Positions 9,307-18,611 of a stretch of DNA of 64,000 bases are shown here, in pieces (the first letter of the stretch is position 1; each line of letters begins with the position of its first letter). Origin of the DNA: Cytobacillus sp. FSL H8-0458 (GTDB lineage: Bacteria; Bacillota; Bacilli; Bacillales; Cytobacillaceae); NCBI RefSeq assembly GCF_038002165.1, contig NZ_JBBOBR010000001.1:3162001-3226000 (forward strand), in the 5' to 3' direction. The position numbers were made by a program, and so were the translations under genes. Under the pieces are notes generated by a model, which worked only from the letters and a program-made list of their open reading frames with translations, ran no database searches and had not been told where the DNA came from.

Positions 9307-10698
9307 TCAGATCATATTCAAAGCTGACCTGCCGTTTTTTAACTTAAGGGCTTTTCCGAGAGGTTTCCCGACAATCCCCTGATCCAAATCATATACAATC
9401 CTGCCGCGGACAAGGGTTTTAGTTATCCTGCAATTAATCATCCTCCCAATGTATGGGCTATGCTTATGCCGATAATATAGGCCTTCCTCCTCAACAACAT
9501 AGGAACGATTTGCATCAATGAAGATGATATCTGCATCCATTGATACTGCTATTTCTCCTTTATTAGGAATGTTAAAACGTTCAGCGGGATTAGAAGAAAT
9601 CATCCTTGCAAAATGAGTGATTGGCAGCTTTCTTTTCAAAACCGCTTCATCAAACATTAAATCAACGCTGTTTTGACACCCTGTGATTCCTCCCCACACT
9701 TCGAAAAAATTATTTGAAGAACTATACTTCATTTCAGGCGGACATGGTGAATGATCAGATGTTAACATATCAATCTTGCCTTCTATTAACTTTTTCCATA
9801 GCTTTTCCTGATCCTCTTTACTTCGCAGCGGAGGAGAGCATTTGGCAGCAGGGCCAATTTTTTCGAGCTGTTCAGATGATATTGTAAAATAATGGGGACA
9901 GGATTCAAGAGAGACATCCTGACCCGCGCTTCGGGCCTTCATAATTTCTTCTACTGCTTCTGCGGTGCTAATGTGCACAAAATGAATGGGACACTTCGTT
10001 TCTTTACCAAAATAAAGAGCGCGTTTCACTGCTTCAACCTCTGTTAAAACAGGCCTTGAAAAGACATAATCTGCAGCAGCTGTCCTTCCCTGCACCGTTA
10101 ACTCTTCGCCTAATCGATCGGTAATTTGGGCATTTTCTGCATGAATGGATAAAATTCGGCCCAGTTCAGCAATCTTTTTCATCCCTGCAAAAAGGGTATA
10201 ATCATCCACATTGGAAAAATCATCGGGATTATCGGTTCCACAAGTGGACATAAAGCATTTATATGCCATAACTCCTTCATCTGAAAGCTCTTCAAGCTTT
10301 TCAAGATTGCCAGGAACTAGTCCTCCATAAAATGTATAATCAATATAATTTTTCCCCTTGGCTGCTTCTGCCTTTAATTGCAGTGTGTGCCTGTCTATCG
10401 TAGCCGGGAGAGCATTCAACGGCATATCCGCATAGCATGTAGTTCCTCCTGCTGCCAGCGCTTTAGTTCCAGTTATAAACCCTTCCCATTCTGTTCTGCC
10501 AGGTTCACAAATATGAACATGAGTATCGATCATTCCTGGCATGACATATTGATCAGATGCATCGATAATCTGTTCAGCTTCATGATCAATTGTTTCCGCA
10601 ATCGCTGCAATTTTTCCATTTATAATGGCGATATCATTCTTTATTACCTCGTCTTTAAGAACCACATTGCCGCCCTTTATAATCAAATCATATATCAT
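9307..10698 (-). CDS. allB: Allantoinase
   Basis: This cytoplasmic amidohydrolase of 463 residues opens the hydantoin ring of allantoin to give allantoate. Metal-site motifs are in order: DTHVHICEPGRTEWEG (HxH), the carboxylated-lysine segment VMAYKCFMS, SIHAEN, HFVHIST and the aspartate in TSDHSPC. Length and motifs fit AllB; dihydropyrimidinase relatives differ around these motifs. It lies upstream of allC (43-base gap) and downstream of a 182-base AT-rich gap that probably contains a promoter. Confidence 0.92.
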   Translation of the reverse strand: MIYDLIIKGGNVVLKDEVIKNDIAIINGKIAAIAETIDHEAEQIIDASDQYVMPGMIDTHVHICEPGRTEWEGFITGTKALAAGGTTCYADMPLNALPATIDRHTLQLKAEAAKGKNYIDYTFYGGLVPGNLEKLEELSDEGVMAYKCFMSTCGTDNPDDFSNVDDYTLFAGMKKIAELGRILSIHAENAQITDRLGEELTVQGRTAAADYVFSRPVLTEVEAVKRALYFGKETKCPIHFVHISTAEAVEEIMKARSAGQDVSLESCPHYFTISSEQLEKIGPAAKCSPPLRSKEDQEKLWKKLIEGKIDMLTSDHSPCPPEMKYSSSNNFFEVWGGITGCQNSVDLMFDEAVLKRKLPITHFARMISSNPAERFNIPNKGEIAVSMDADIIFIDANRSYVVEEEGLYYRHKHSPYIGRMINCRITKTLVRGRIVYDLDQGIVGKPLGKALKLKNGRSALNMI

Positions 10699-10806
10699 CG
10701 CATTTCTCCCTTTGCTTTTAATATTTATCCTGTATTTTGTGGAACCTCATAACTGCTTTCTTAAATTGTATAAAAAAATCTAACTATTTTTTTCGGATTC
10801 CTTTAC

Positions 10807-10843
10807 CAATTTTTTAGTTTTCTTTACTTCTTCAATTTTTTAG
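10807..10843. promoter_or_regulatory. Repeated CAATTTTTTAG motif upstream of allantoinase
   Basis: Two exact CAATTTTTTAG copies start 26 bases apart (10807 and 10833) in the intergenic space before allB. A similar pyrimidine-rich pair occurs before the solute-binding protein gene. They may be binding sites for the AraC-type regulator at 4711. This is inference. Confidence 0.3.
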
Positions 10844-10880
10844 AAATATATAAGAAGACAATTACCAGAGAATGATCAGA

Positions 10881-12122
10881 TCACTCTGGATTTATGCCTT
10901 TTTTATCGCAAACTAAATTTCCCTTATAGAACACTGCATGGCGTTCCGCCCTTCTCGCCATAGCCTCTGCTGAACAGCTTGCATCGACAAGGACCATGCT
11001 GGCTTCATCACCAGGTGCTGGCCAGATCCGGTTTCCCTTCTGATCAAGCGGCGTTCTGCCCCCTGTAATATATCTGAATGCCTGTGAAAGAGACTTTTCA
11101 TCCGTCCATCTATACCGTTCAATTAAACGGCCTGCTCTTTCCAGGATATCTCCATTTCCTGTTGGCCACCATGAATCAAAAATATTATCGTTTCCGACAG
11201 CAACCTCTACTCCAAATTCACTTAACAGATCAACAGGCGGGATCGCACGTCCAGACGGAAGGCTGGTAACGATCGAAATACGAGCGTCTTTCAGTATCTC
11301 TGCCATCTCGGAGGCTTCTCCCCTTGAAACATCACCCAGGCCAAATGCATGGCTAATCGCAACTCTTCCTTCCCAGCCAGCTTCCTTAGTCAAAAAGGCC
11401 AGCCTTTTCATTGTAAAAGTCCCAAGGTGACCAGGATCATGTAAATGCAAGTCAATATCTGCATCGCCTTCTACAGCTAAATCCATCAATTGAACAAGTG
11501 AGGCTTCAATATTGTTGTCAACAGTAGCGGGGTCGACCGCACCTACAATTCCAGCACCGTTTCTAATAGCTTCTCTAATAAGCTGAGGTGTCCCTGAGCG
11601 CAGGAGGCCATGCTGGGCAAAGGCCACAATCTCGGAGCTGGCACAGCTTGAAAATTCCTCCAATGTCTGCTGAACTTCAGCTAAATTCCGTAATTGTACT
11701 TCAGGGTAAATATCCACATGGGTCCTAATGTGAGTTGATCCATAAGATATAAGCTGCTTAAGCAATGCTTTTGACCGCTGATAGGTGCTTGAAGACATAG
11801 ATAACACTGCATTCTTTTCAATTTCACATCGTTCTATGACACCAGATGCAGGAATGCAGGCCATCCATTTATCCCCCATATACGTTTTATCAAGATGGAC
11901 ATGCTTTTCAACAAAGGATGGCAATAACAGCAGTCCGTTTGCATCTTTTATAGGCAGATTATCAGAGGGAGCCTCTAAGTCCTTCGTAATCTTAGCAATG
12001 CAGCCGTCCTCTATTAATAAATGAAATTGATCTGTTATAGTACCTGACACTCTATTATTCTCATTTTTGTATCCGCATTCTAATCGCACATTCTTTAGCC
12101 AATAGCTATTATTCATTTTCAT
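10881..12122 (-). CDS. Cytosine-deaminase-like amidohydrolase
   Basis: This cytoplasmic TIM-barrel amidohydrolase of 413 residues belongs to the cytosine deaminase/AtzC-like group. Metal-binding motifs are EKHVHLDKTYMG (HxH), a later histidine in HLHDPGHLG, ISHAFGLGD and the proton-transfer aspartate in VGNDNIFDSW. The family removes an amino or alkylamino group from pyrimidine, triazine or related rings. It stands between the solute-binding protein gene and allB, so it may prepare an imported ring compound for the allantoin route. The true substrate is not deducible. Confidence 0.82.
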   Translation of the reverse strand: MKMNNSYWLKNVRLECGYKNENNRVSGTITDQFHLLIEDGCIAKITKDLEAPSDNLPIKDANGLLLLPSFVEKHVHLDKTYMGDKWMACIPASGVIERCEIEKNAVLSMSSSTYQRSKALLKQLISYGSTHIRTHVDIYPEVQLRNLAEVQQTLEEFSSCASSEIVAFAQHGLLRSGTPQLIREAIRNGAGIVGAVDPATVDNNIEASLVQLMDLAVEGDADIDLHLHDPGHLGTFTMKRLAFLTKEAGWEGRVAISHAFGLGDVSRGEASEMAEILKDARISIVTSLPSGRAIPPVDLLSEFGVEVAVGNDNIFDSWWPTGNGDILERAGRLIERYRWTDEKSLSQAFRYITGGRTPLDQKGNRIWPAPGDEASMVLVDASCSAEAMARRAERHAVFYKGNLVCDKKGINPE

Positions 12123-12187
12123 TCACCTTTCGTGCCCCGGACAAGATAAAAGGGTACCCAGAATGGATATCCCTCTTATCTTAGAGC

Positions 12188-13759
12188 TTATTTAATTGAA
12201 ATGTCATTGATCTCTAAGTATCCAGATGGACTTATAGAGAAGCCTTTTACAACTTTTGAAATAGCCGCCATATTCTCAATTACACGAACCGGAATATATA
12301 CGGATTCTTCCATTTCGATTTCCTGAGTTTTTGCATAGAACTCCATCCGCTTATCCGAATCTTTTTCAGCCCGTGCAGCTTCTATTAAGCTGTCCACTTC
12401 TTTATTGCTGTAAAAGAAAGTATTGCCGGCAGCGCCGTGTGAACTGCTATGGAAAAGGTTATATTGATTATAATCAGCATCTCCCGTCGCATTTCTCCAG
12501 CTTAAAATAAACATCTCGGAATCACCGCGGTTTACTTGTTCGACAAATGTCCCGTATTCATATACCTGAATGTCCAGTTTGATTCCTATCCCTTTCAGCT
12601 GGGACTGAAGAACCTCCGCCATATTGATCCATTCTTTCTTATCCATTGTTTTCAATGTGGATTCAAAACCATTTGGGTAGCCCGCTTCGGCCAGAAGCCT
12701 TTTTGCCTCATTGAGATTATATTCGTATGCTTCTAAGCTTTCATGATACCCAAATACCTTTGGCCCCAGCAGTGAATTGGATTTTTTCCCAACATTCTCA
12801 AATACTCCTTCCAGAATGGAATCCATTTCAACAGCATGTCCAATAGCTTTGCGGACCCGGGCATCATCGAATGGCTCCTTTTCAACGTTGAACCCAATAT
12901 ATTCTGTACCAAATCCTTCACTGCGGAATATTTCTGCATTTTTGGAGTTTTCCACCGTTTCCATCATTGTGACCGAAAGAGGTTCGGCTATGTGGGCTTC
13001 GCCTGTTTCAAGCATGGATATCCTTGTTGTTTCTTCAGGCACAATTTTAAAGATGACTTTATCCAGCTTAGATTGAGTCCCCCAATACTTTTCATTTTTG
13101 TTAAAAACAATTTCCTTTCCTGGAGTCCAGGATTCAAATACAAATGGACCTGTCCCAACAGGTTCTTGAATCACTTTCTTTCCATATTTCTCAATTGTTT
13201 TTGGTGAGATAATTCCGCCTTCATGACTGGCCAATATGGACAGTAAGGGTGAAAATGGCTCTGATAGTTTAAATTGAACAGTAAATTCATCAACTGCCTT
13301 TACTTCTTCTACCATTTTGAATACGACAGCTCTTGGAGAAGCAACCTCCGGATCTAATAACCGGTCAAATGTCGCTTTCACTGCCTCGGCGTTAAATGCA
13401 GTCCCATCATGGAATGTAACATTCTCCTTAAGCTTGAACTCCCAAGTTGTATCATCTAACTGTTCCCACTTCTCCGCCAGCAGCGGTTTGATTTCGGCAT
13501 TTTTATCCCGGCCAACAAGACCCTCATAAATCTTATTATGTGTTACGCTGGCAGCATTGATCGTCGACATAAAATGATGATCTAAATTTTCCGCATCAGA
13601 TAAACGGGCTATAACTAATGTTCCGCCGTTTTCAGATGCTATTCCCTTGGTGTCCTGACTGCTGTTCACTTGCTTCTTGGTCGAACAGCCTGAAATAAGG
13701 ATTGCGATCAGCAAAGCTAAAATGACTAACCCTATTCTTTTTTTCACTTTCAAATTCAA
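12188..13759 (-). CDS. ABC importer solute-binding lipoprotein (family 5)
   Basis: This is an extracellular lipoprotein of 523 residues with a signal peptide and lipobox LISGCS, anchored through the Cys at about residue 25. The body is SBP_bac_5: the TWEFKLKENVTFHDGTAFNAEAVKATFDRL segment is the family signature, and the later DNYNQ-like region contacts ligand in relatives. It has no permease beside it; the matching permeases and ATPases are probably those at 1-3850. Two amidohydrolase genes lie upstream and one downstream on the same strand, suggesting a non-peptide ring substrate. Repeated pyrimidine-rich motifs occupy the upstream gap. Confidence 0.88.
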   Translation of the reverse strand: MNLKVKKRIGLVILALLIAILISGCSTKKQVNSSQDTKGIASENGGTLVIARLSDAENLDHHFMSTINAASVTHNKIYEGLVGRDKNAEIKPLLAEKWEQLDDTTWEFKLKENVTFHDGTAFNAEAVKATFDRLLDPEVASPRAVVFKMVEEVKAVDEFTVQFKLSEPFSPLLSILASHEGGIISPKTIEKYGKKVIQEPVGTGPFVFESWTPGKEIVFNKNEKYWGTQSKLDKVIFKIVPEETTRISMLETGEAHIAEPLSVTMMETVENSKNAEIFRSEGFGTEYIGFNVEKEPFDDARVRKAIGHAVEMDSILEGVFENVGKKSNSLLGPKVFGYHESLEAYEYNLNEAKRLLAEAGYPNGFESTLKTMDKKEWINMAEVLQSQLKGIGIKLDIQVYEYGTFVEQVNRGDSEMFILSWRNATGDADYNQYNLFHSSSHGAAGNTFFYSNKEVDSLIEAARAEKDSDKRMEFYAKTQEIEMEESVYIPVRVIENMAAISKVVKGFSISPSGYLEINDISIK

Positions 13760-13816
13760 TCCTCCTTTTTTAAGCCCTTAAGCCTTTATCTAATTATATA
13801 AAATATTCTGATTAAT

Positions 13817-13857
13817 CTTTTTCTACTTTCTTTACATGTTTTTAAACTTTTTCTACT
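13817..13857. promoter_or_regulatory. Repeated CTTTTTCTACT motif before the solute-binding protein gene
   Basis: CTTTTTCTACT occurs at 13817-13827 and again at 13847-13857, start-to-start 30 bases, about three helical turns. The spacing suits a dimeric regulator. The regulator is not known. Confidence 0.3.
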
Positions 13858-13877
13858 ACTTATTAAAAATATTAATG

Positions 13878-15356
13878 TCATTGCTGATTAATAGAATCGA
13901 CAACTCTGAAAGAAGGCGGCAGCAATTCATTTTCCGGAAGCTCTTGATAATCTCTTTTCAAATAACCTTTTTTCATTTTCATAAAATATTCTTTTGCTTT
14001 TCCTTTTAATGCCTCTAAATTAAGGTTGGGTAATTTTCGGTCTTTCATGACTACTTTCCCATTAATGATGGATAACTTGACATCTCTTCCAGTTCCGCTT
14101 ATCATCACTGTCCTTAGGGGATCATCTAAAACTCCCATATGGAATCCGTCTAAATCAATTGCAATAATATCTGCTTTTGCACCAGCGCAAAGACGGCCCA
14201 AATCTTCTCTTCCCAGAAACTTTGCAGCCCCTAACGTAGCAGCACGGTATAGATCTGAGTATGATGAGTCTTTAACTTCTTTATTTACGATCCGGGAAAG
14301 CATGCTTCCTGTCCTGATATTCTGGAACATATCGGGAGGAAAGGTGTCTGTTCCCAACGCTAAATTAATTCCTGACTGCTTATATTTTGCAAAGGATTCC
14401 ATTGCCTGCCCATGCCTTCCAATTATCAATGGGCAATGAATAACAGTTGTCCCCGTTTCCCTCAGAAGTGACAAATCATCCCCGCCGCCTGTTTTTGCCT
14501 CACTGTATCCTGCAATAAAATGGGCATGAGGAATCGCCGTTCTGGATCCTAAAAATCCAAGATTATACAAGTGCCTAATTGGCGTTACGCCATATTTCTC
14601 AACCATAGTATGGTATTCAAAATCACCTTGGGCCGCATGCAATTTTATCGGAACTTTATAATGATCACTATATTGCTTTGTCCTGAGAAGGCTTTCTTCC
14701 GTTTGACTTTCAATCCGCTCAGGTGCAAGCATTCCCCTGACCAAACCATTAAATGAACCATCAAACTCCTCCAAAAAACGCACAGCTCTTTCTAATCCTT
14801 GCCTTCCAGCTTCTTCATCCCAATAAATCTTTATATTGCCATCAGCCTGAACGACTCTTATCCCCGATTGATAGCTTGGCCCCAGGTATATGCGCAGTCC
14901 CAGGTCAGCAGCATGCCTCGCTGCTGCAGCAAGCTCCTCATATGTTTCTGCCCATTTTTTATAATGTACAGAAGTGATAGGCATAGCTGTTGTAATTCCA
15001 TGAAGAATCAGCTGTGAATAGGCATATAAAGATTTAAAGGCCTCTTCCTCAGCCGTCATAATTTCATGGTGCCCTTTATTCACATACTTCTCTGACCAAA
15101 GCAGATTTTTCTGTCTTGCTGAACTGGCCTCCAAATGCAGGATATCATGATCAATATCGCCTAATGCATTCAAGTCAATAAATCCCGGACTGATTAAAGC
15201 GCGGCCGGCATCTATAACTTTATCAGCCTGGCCCGAATAACTTTTTCCAACATAAATAATGGTATCATTTTCAAAAACAACTTCAGCATTTTCTATCAGG
15301 ACATGATCTTTTCCATCATATCCAATAACATATTTCCCCTTTAGCCTGGTCTTCAT
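13878..15356 (-). CDS. Amidohydrolase of the TRZ/ATZ group with altered first metal motif
   Basis: This cytoplasmic amidohydrolase-superfamily protein has 492 residues. The small beta domain (KYVIGYDGKDHVLIENAEVVFEND) is followed by PGFIDLNALGDIDHD, where most relatives have a PGFIDxHxH metal motif, so the first HxH is missing. Later motifs are kept: KLHAAQGDFEYH, PHAHFIAGYSE, HCPLIIGRHG and GTDTFPPDM. It may bind metal differently or act on an unusual substrate; loss of activity is the alternative. Its start overlaps the stop of the upstream amidohydrolase by 4 bases, so the pair is co-translated. Confidence 0.8.
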   Translation of the reverse strand: MKTRLKGKYVIGYDGKDHVLIENAEVVFENDTIIYVGKSYSGQADKVIDAGRALISPGFIDLNALGDIDHDILHLEASSARQKNLLWSEKYVNKGHHEIMTAEEEAFKSLYAYSQLILHGITTAMPITSVHYKKWAETYEELAAAARHAADLGLRIYLGPSYQSGIRVVQADGNIKIYWDEEAGRQGLERAVRFLEEFDGSFNGLVRGMLAPERIESQTEESLLRTKQYSDHYKVPIKLHAAQGDFEYHTMVEKYGVTPIRHLYNLGFLGSRTAIPHAHFIAGYSEAKTGGGDDLSLLRETGTTVIHCPLIIGRHGQAMESFAKYKQSGINLALGTDTFPPDMFQNIRTGSMLSRIVNKEVKDSSYSDLYRAATLGAAKFLGREDLGRLCAGAKADIIAIDLDGFHMGVLDDPLRTVMISGTGRDVKLSIINGKVVMKDRKLPNLNLEALKGKAKEYFMKMKKGYLKRDYQELPENELLPPSFRVVDSINQQ

Positions 15357-16861
15357 TGATGATCCCCTTTCTCCCCAACAGCTTCTTCCGCGTTATGGTC
15401 CATTCCATCTCCATAGGTTCGTGTGTGACCCCAAAAATATTTCGTTTGCTTCATGTATCTTTCTAGACCAGCACGCTTAATTGTTGCGTTAGCTTCTTCA
15501 TTTGCTTCCGCCAAAACTGATTTTTCATCTACGGTCAAGACTGCTCTGTCTTTCATAAGGACCCTGCCATCTACGATAACATGCCCCACATCAGCTGCAT
15601 AAGCTTGATGGACAAGCCGATGAATATGCATAAATTCAGGTGTTAAGTGCGGCTGATGCATGTTGACAGTTATAACATCGGCCTTTTTTCCCGCTTCAAG
15701 TGAGCCCAATTCATCATCCCATCCAATACATTTTGCTGCATCAATCGTAACCATCTCCAAAAGTTTACCAGGAGGCAAGCAATATTCATCTCTATGAGCG
15801 GCCTGATGTATAAATTGTGTTTTTCTCATGGCTTGAAACATGTCAAAGCCAGTGGATGGTGAAGTACCATCTGTTGATATGGCAACTGTTGTTCCCAGCT
15901 CGATCAATTCTATCATTGGTGTGCGGGCATGAATTTGAGAGAATCCAGGAGAGGCACTGACATTTGTTCCGGTTTCAGCTAATATTTTCGCTTCATCAAA
16001 GGATATCCCCCGGCAATGCTGAAGATGAACATCAGGACCTAAAAGAGCATTCTCCCAATCCTTTACTGCTAAGTGAATCATGCCTCCAAAAGCATCAGAG
16101 TGGATTCTTGTATTATATTTTCTGGCAATTTCTCTGACTTTCTTTGCTTGGTATAAATCATGTTCGGTTAAATGATGAAGTTTCGAAGGTGAAGTTGGGC
16201 CGGACGGTTCAACTGATGTAACAATTACGAAAGGCGTAATAAATGCTCTTGTCAGGTCTTGATTGGCATGGTTTAAAGCTTCAATCACTGCTTCAGCACC
16301 ATTTAACACTTTCTCGTAGGTGACTTCTTTAGTAATTCGTTGACCGTCTATCCACCTGCTGAATGAATGAGGCCATGGCGGATTGCAGGGACCGGTGCAA
16401 ACAACCTCCCTGACACCAGTCTCTGCATAGGCTTTTGCATGATTGAGGGCAAAAATCGGATCATCCGACCTTGGCATTGAGCCAAGAACAGATACACCTG
16501 TTGTTATGCCAGCCTTCAGACGTTCAAGCGCTGAAAGCTTTCCTTCAAAATACCAGAATTCATCTGTTACAAAATGCTTATACGTATTCGTCATGATAGG
16601 CATCCAATCATCCAGGCTTTCCATTGCAATTGTCTTAAACATTGAATGTCCGCCATGTCCATGTACATCTATTAATCCCGGCAGGATACAATGATGGCTG
16701 CAATCTATTACTTCTTTCGCTTCATATTTCTGCAATAGTTTTTCACTCATATCCACATCCAGGATCCTGCTGCCTTTTATGGCAACAGCTCCATCGGTGA
16801 TGATTCGCCTGTTTTGATCCATGGTAATGACTGTTCCATGAATCAGGAGTAAATCGATCAT
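15353..16861 (-). CDS. Amidohydrolase of the SAH/hydroxyatrazine-type deaminase group
   Basis: This cytoplasmic amidohydrolase has 502 residues from the ATG at 16861, which sits behind a GTGAGGGGG site. A longer in-frame start upstream has no such site. Metal-site motifs are intact: DVHGHGGHS (HxH), RIHSDAFGG, LQHCRGIS and STDGTSPSTGFDM. It ends with the composite beta domain (KADVITVNMHQPHLTPEF), typical of the TRZ/ATZ and adenosine-type deaminases. It is the first gene of the minus-strand catabolic run. It could deaminate a purine- or triazine-like compound; the substrate is not proven. Confidence 0.85.
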   Translation of the reverse strand: MIDLLLIHGTVITMDQNRRIITDGAVAIKGSRILDVDMSEKLLQKYEAKEVIDCSHHCILPGLIDVHGHGGHSMFKTIAMESLDDWMPIMTNTYKHFVTDEFWYFEGKLSALERLKAGITTGVSVLGSMPRSDDPIFALNHAKAYAETGVREVVCTGPCNPPWPHSFSRWIDGQRITKEVTYEKVLNGAEAVIEALNHANQDLTRAFITPFVIVTSVEPSGPTSPSKLHHLTEHDLYQAKKVREIARKYNTRIHSDAFGGMIHLAVKDWENALLGPDVHLQHCRGISFDEAKILAETGTNVSASPGFSQIHARTPMIELIELGTTVAISTDGTSPSTGFDMFQAMRKTQFIHQAAHRDEYCLPPGKLLEMVTIDAAKCIGWDDELGSLEAGKKADVITVNMHQPHLTPEFMHIHRLVHQAYAADVGHVIVDGRVLMKDRAVLTVDEKSVLAEANEEANATIKRAGLERYMKQTKYFWGHTRTYGDGMDHNAEEAVGEKGDHQ

Positions 16862-16991
16862 TCCCTTCCCCCTCACTTCTTTTAACTTTAAGTATAGGAA
16901 AAAAGAAAACACTAAACTTTCAGAATCATTACTTAATTTTAAAGTATTTCTACCTATTTTTTATTTTTTTCCTGCCTATAACATTAAGCTT

Positions 16992-17357
16992 CTATTTCTC
17001 CTTGCTTAATAATTCTTCCAATAATACAATCGCATGGTTATTTACTGGATCTTTTGCAGCATATAGTAATGTAAGTTTTTGCTTCTTCGATATCTCGTAC
17101 AGTTCTTCCATCTTGCGAATCTTGTCTGTCTGTGTGCGCAGCTCAATGAGATACTTTTCCCGGAACATACCGAAAAGTTCAGGCTTATGGTTAAAAGATT
17201 TTCTAAGTCCGCTGCTTGGTGCAACTTCTTTCTCCCAGGCTGATAAATGTGCATCTTCTTTTTTAATTCCCCTCGGCCACAGCCGATCCACTAATACCCG
17301 GTATCCATCAGCCTCTTCATGCGGATCGTATACTCTTTTTATAGTAATTTCAGCCAT
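16992..17357 (-). CDS. DUF488 family protein
   Basis: This small cytoplasmic protein of 121 residues belongs to DUF488 (YeaO-like). Recognisable parts are IKRVYDP at the start, the strongly conserved VDRLWPRGIKKEDAHLSAW block, and LLYAAKDPVNNHA near the end. The biochemical function of the family is not established. It stands alone between the catabolic operon and a plus-strand small gene, with no shared transcription evident. Confidence 0.85.
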   Translation of the reverse strand: MAEITIKRVYDPHEEADGYRVLVDRLWPRGIKKEDAHLSAWEKEVAPSSGLRKSFNHKPELFGMFREKYLIELRTQTDKIRKMEELYEISKKQKLTLLYAAKDPVNNHAIVLLEELLSKEK

Positions 17358-17472
17358 TTCTTCACCACCAGATTATTTTCGCGTTTCTATCTCTCTTGTC
17401 ATTTGCTATAATTTATACAAATACCAATTATACAAAATTTTCTAATTCAATTAAATGTGAGGTGCAAGGAAT

Positions 17473-17697
17473 TTGACAGGTATTATTGCCGTTATTATGA
17501 CTTTCTCTATTCCCATCATTGCCATCCTGACTGTTCATACTCAAAAACTCGCAAAGATCAAACATAATATGACCAAAGATGAAATCACCCTGGAAAAGCT
17601 GAAGCAGGAAAACTTTTTGCTTGAAACCGAAAAAATGAAGCTCGAACTGGAGCAAATGAAGCTTGAAAGTCCTAAGGATCTTACCAAAATCATATAA
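17473..17697 (+). CDS. Small single-pass membrane protein with coiled-coil tail
   Basis: This is a hypothetical 74-residue protein. It starts at TTG 8 bases after a GAGGTG site; no ATG is available upstream. Residues 2-20 form one hydrophobic helix (IIAVIMTFSIPIIAILTV). The rest is charged, with a strong heptad pattern (TLEKLKQENFLLETEKMKLELEQMKLE) predicting a coiled coil in the cytoplasm. The layout resembles small membrane scaffolds of Gram-positives, but no family is recognised. A terminator-like hairpin follows about 110 bases later. Confidence 0.6.
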   Translation: MTGIIAVIMTFSIPIIAILTVHTQKLAKIKHNMTKDEITLEKLKQENFLLETEKMKLELEQMKLESPKDLTKII

Positions 17698-17806
17698 GCA
17701 AAAAATCCCCATCTTACAAAAAAAAGGGTTCCATACTGAAGTACTTTTCTAAAAAAATGCACAGGAATGACAATCCTTTTGACATCCAATATGACATAAA
17801 AAAAGT

Positions 17807-17838
17807 AAAACTCGCTCCTAATGGCGAGTTTTCTTTGT
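17807..17838. terminator. Terminator hairpin
   Basis: AAAACTCGC (17807-17815) pairs with GCGAGTTTT (17824-17832), followed by CTTTG. It could serve the small membrane protein gene. The rest of the 314-base gap holds an AT-rich stretch and the short repeat at 17868. Confidence 0.65.
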
Positions 17839-17867
17839 TATAAATTAGTCATTTTTATTGAGCTAAA

Positions 17868-17893
17868 GCACCCCTTAGTTGAAAAACCACCTT
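17868..17893. repeat. Short palindromic repeat of the IS110 target type (unoccupied)
   Basis: The sequence has a CTAA arm, loop AGCACCCC and right arm TTAGTTGAA. It is closely related to the repeat in which both IS110 copies of this window sit. It appears intact and carries no insertion. Confidence 0.55.
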
Positions 17894-18011
17894 CTCCTTA
17901 GTGGATATTTTTTTCGTACTATTCATTAAATAAAAAGATTATGTTTTTTGTCCAATCAATGATTTGTTCTATTTAATATACTATTAAAAAACATGAAAGG
18001 ATTGATTAATA

Positions 18012-18542
18012 TTGAGAAGCAGCAGTTGCTCATGTAATAAGAATAGCTGTCCTGAGTGTAATCCATGTGAACCTATTGGTCCTATAAATCCAAATGTCCC
18101 ATGCACATGTTCTGCCTCATTTAAAATCAAATCAAAAACTCAAGTATCTATATTCCCAGTGGGAAATAAATCAGGAATCTTAACAGTAATCGGTAGCATC
18201 TGCCCTAATTGTCATAATGATACCAGTAATTTTCTTATAAGCTTTACCGATTTAGACATATCCGAAGGAGATCAGAGTTTTAGAGTTTCTCCAGTTTCTA
18301 TAGAACCGATTGGATGTAGCCAAAGTGACAATAGAATAACCCTAAGTATAAGATTTGCTGGAATTTATAAACCAACAGTTGGAAATCCCCAGCTAGCAAT
18401 TGGTCAAATGAACGTTAGCGACAGCATAGTAGATGGACAAGATACTGTAGAAATTGCACTATGGGATTTTAGTTTCAATAACTTTCTGGGAGCAGCAGCC
18501 AATATTCCTCCAACATCTGTGACTATTACTCAATGTTTCTAA
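18012..18542 (+). CDS. Hypothetical protein with cysteine-rich N-terminus
   Basis: This unrecognised protein has 176 residues and starts at TTG behind an AAAGGA site 9 bases upstream. The first 35 residues are crowded with cysteines (CSCNKNSCPECNPC, then PCTCS), followed by a beta-rich body with a further CPNC pair and a final CF. There is no signal peptide or membrane segment. The make-up recalls spore-coat or exosporium surface proteins of Bacillus, which are often cross-linked through cysteines. That comparison is by composition only. Flanks are non-coding on both sides, so it is probably monocistronic. Confidence 0.55.
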   Translation: MRSSSCSCNKNSCPECNPCEPIGPINPNVPCTCSASFKIKSKTQVSIFPVGNKSGILTVIGSICPNCHNDTSNFLISFTDLDISEGDQSFRVSPVSIEPIGCSQSDNRITLSIRFAGIYKPTVGNPQLAIGQMNVSDSIVDGQDTVEIALWDFSFNNFLGAAANIPPTSVTITQCF

Positions 18543-18611
18543 TGTTACTGCATTCATATTGCTCTGTTTTGTTTCGCAATATATGTCTAAAGTGACATAG
18601 CAGCATAAATT

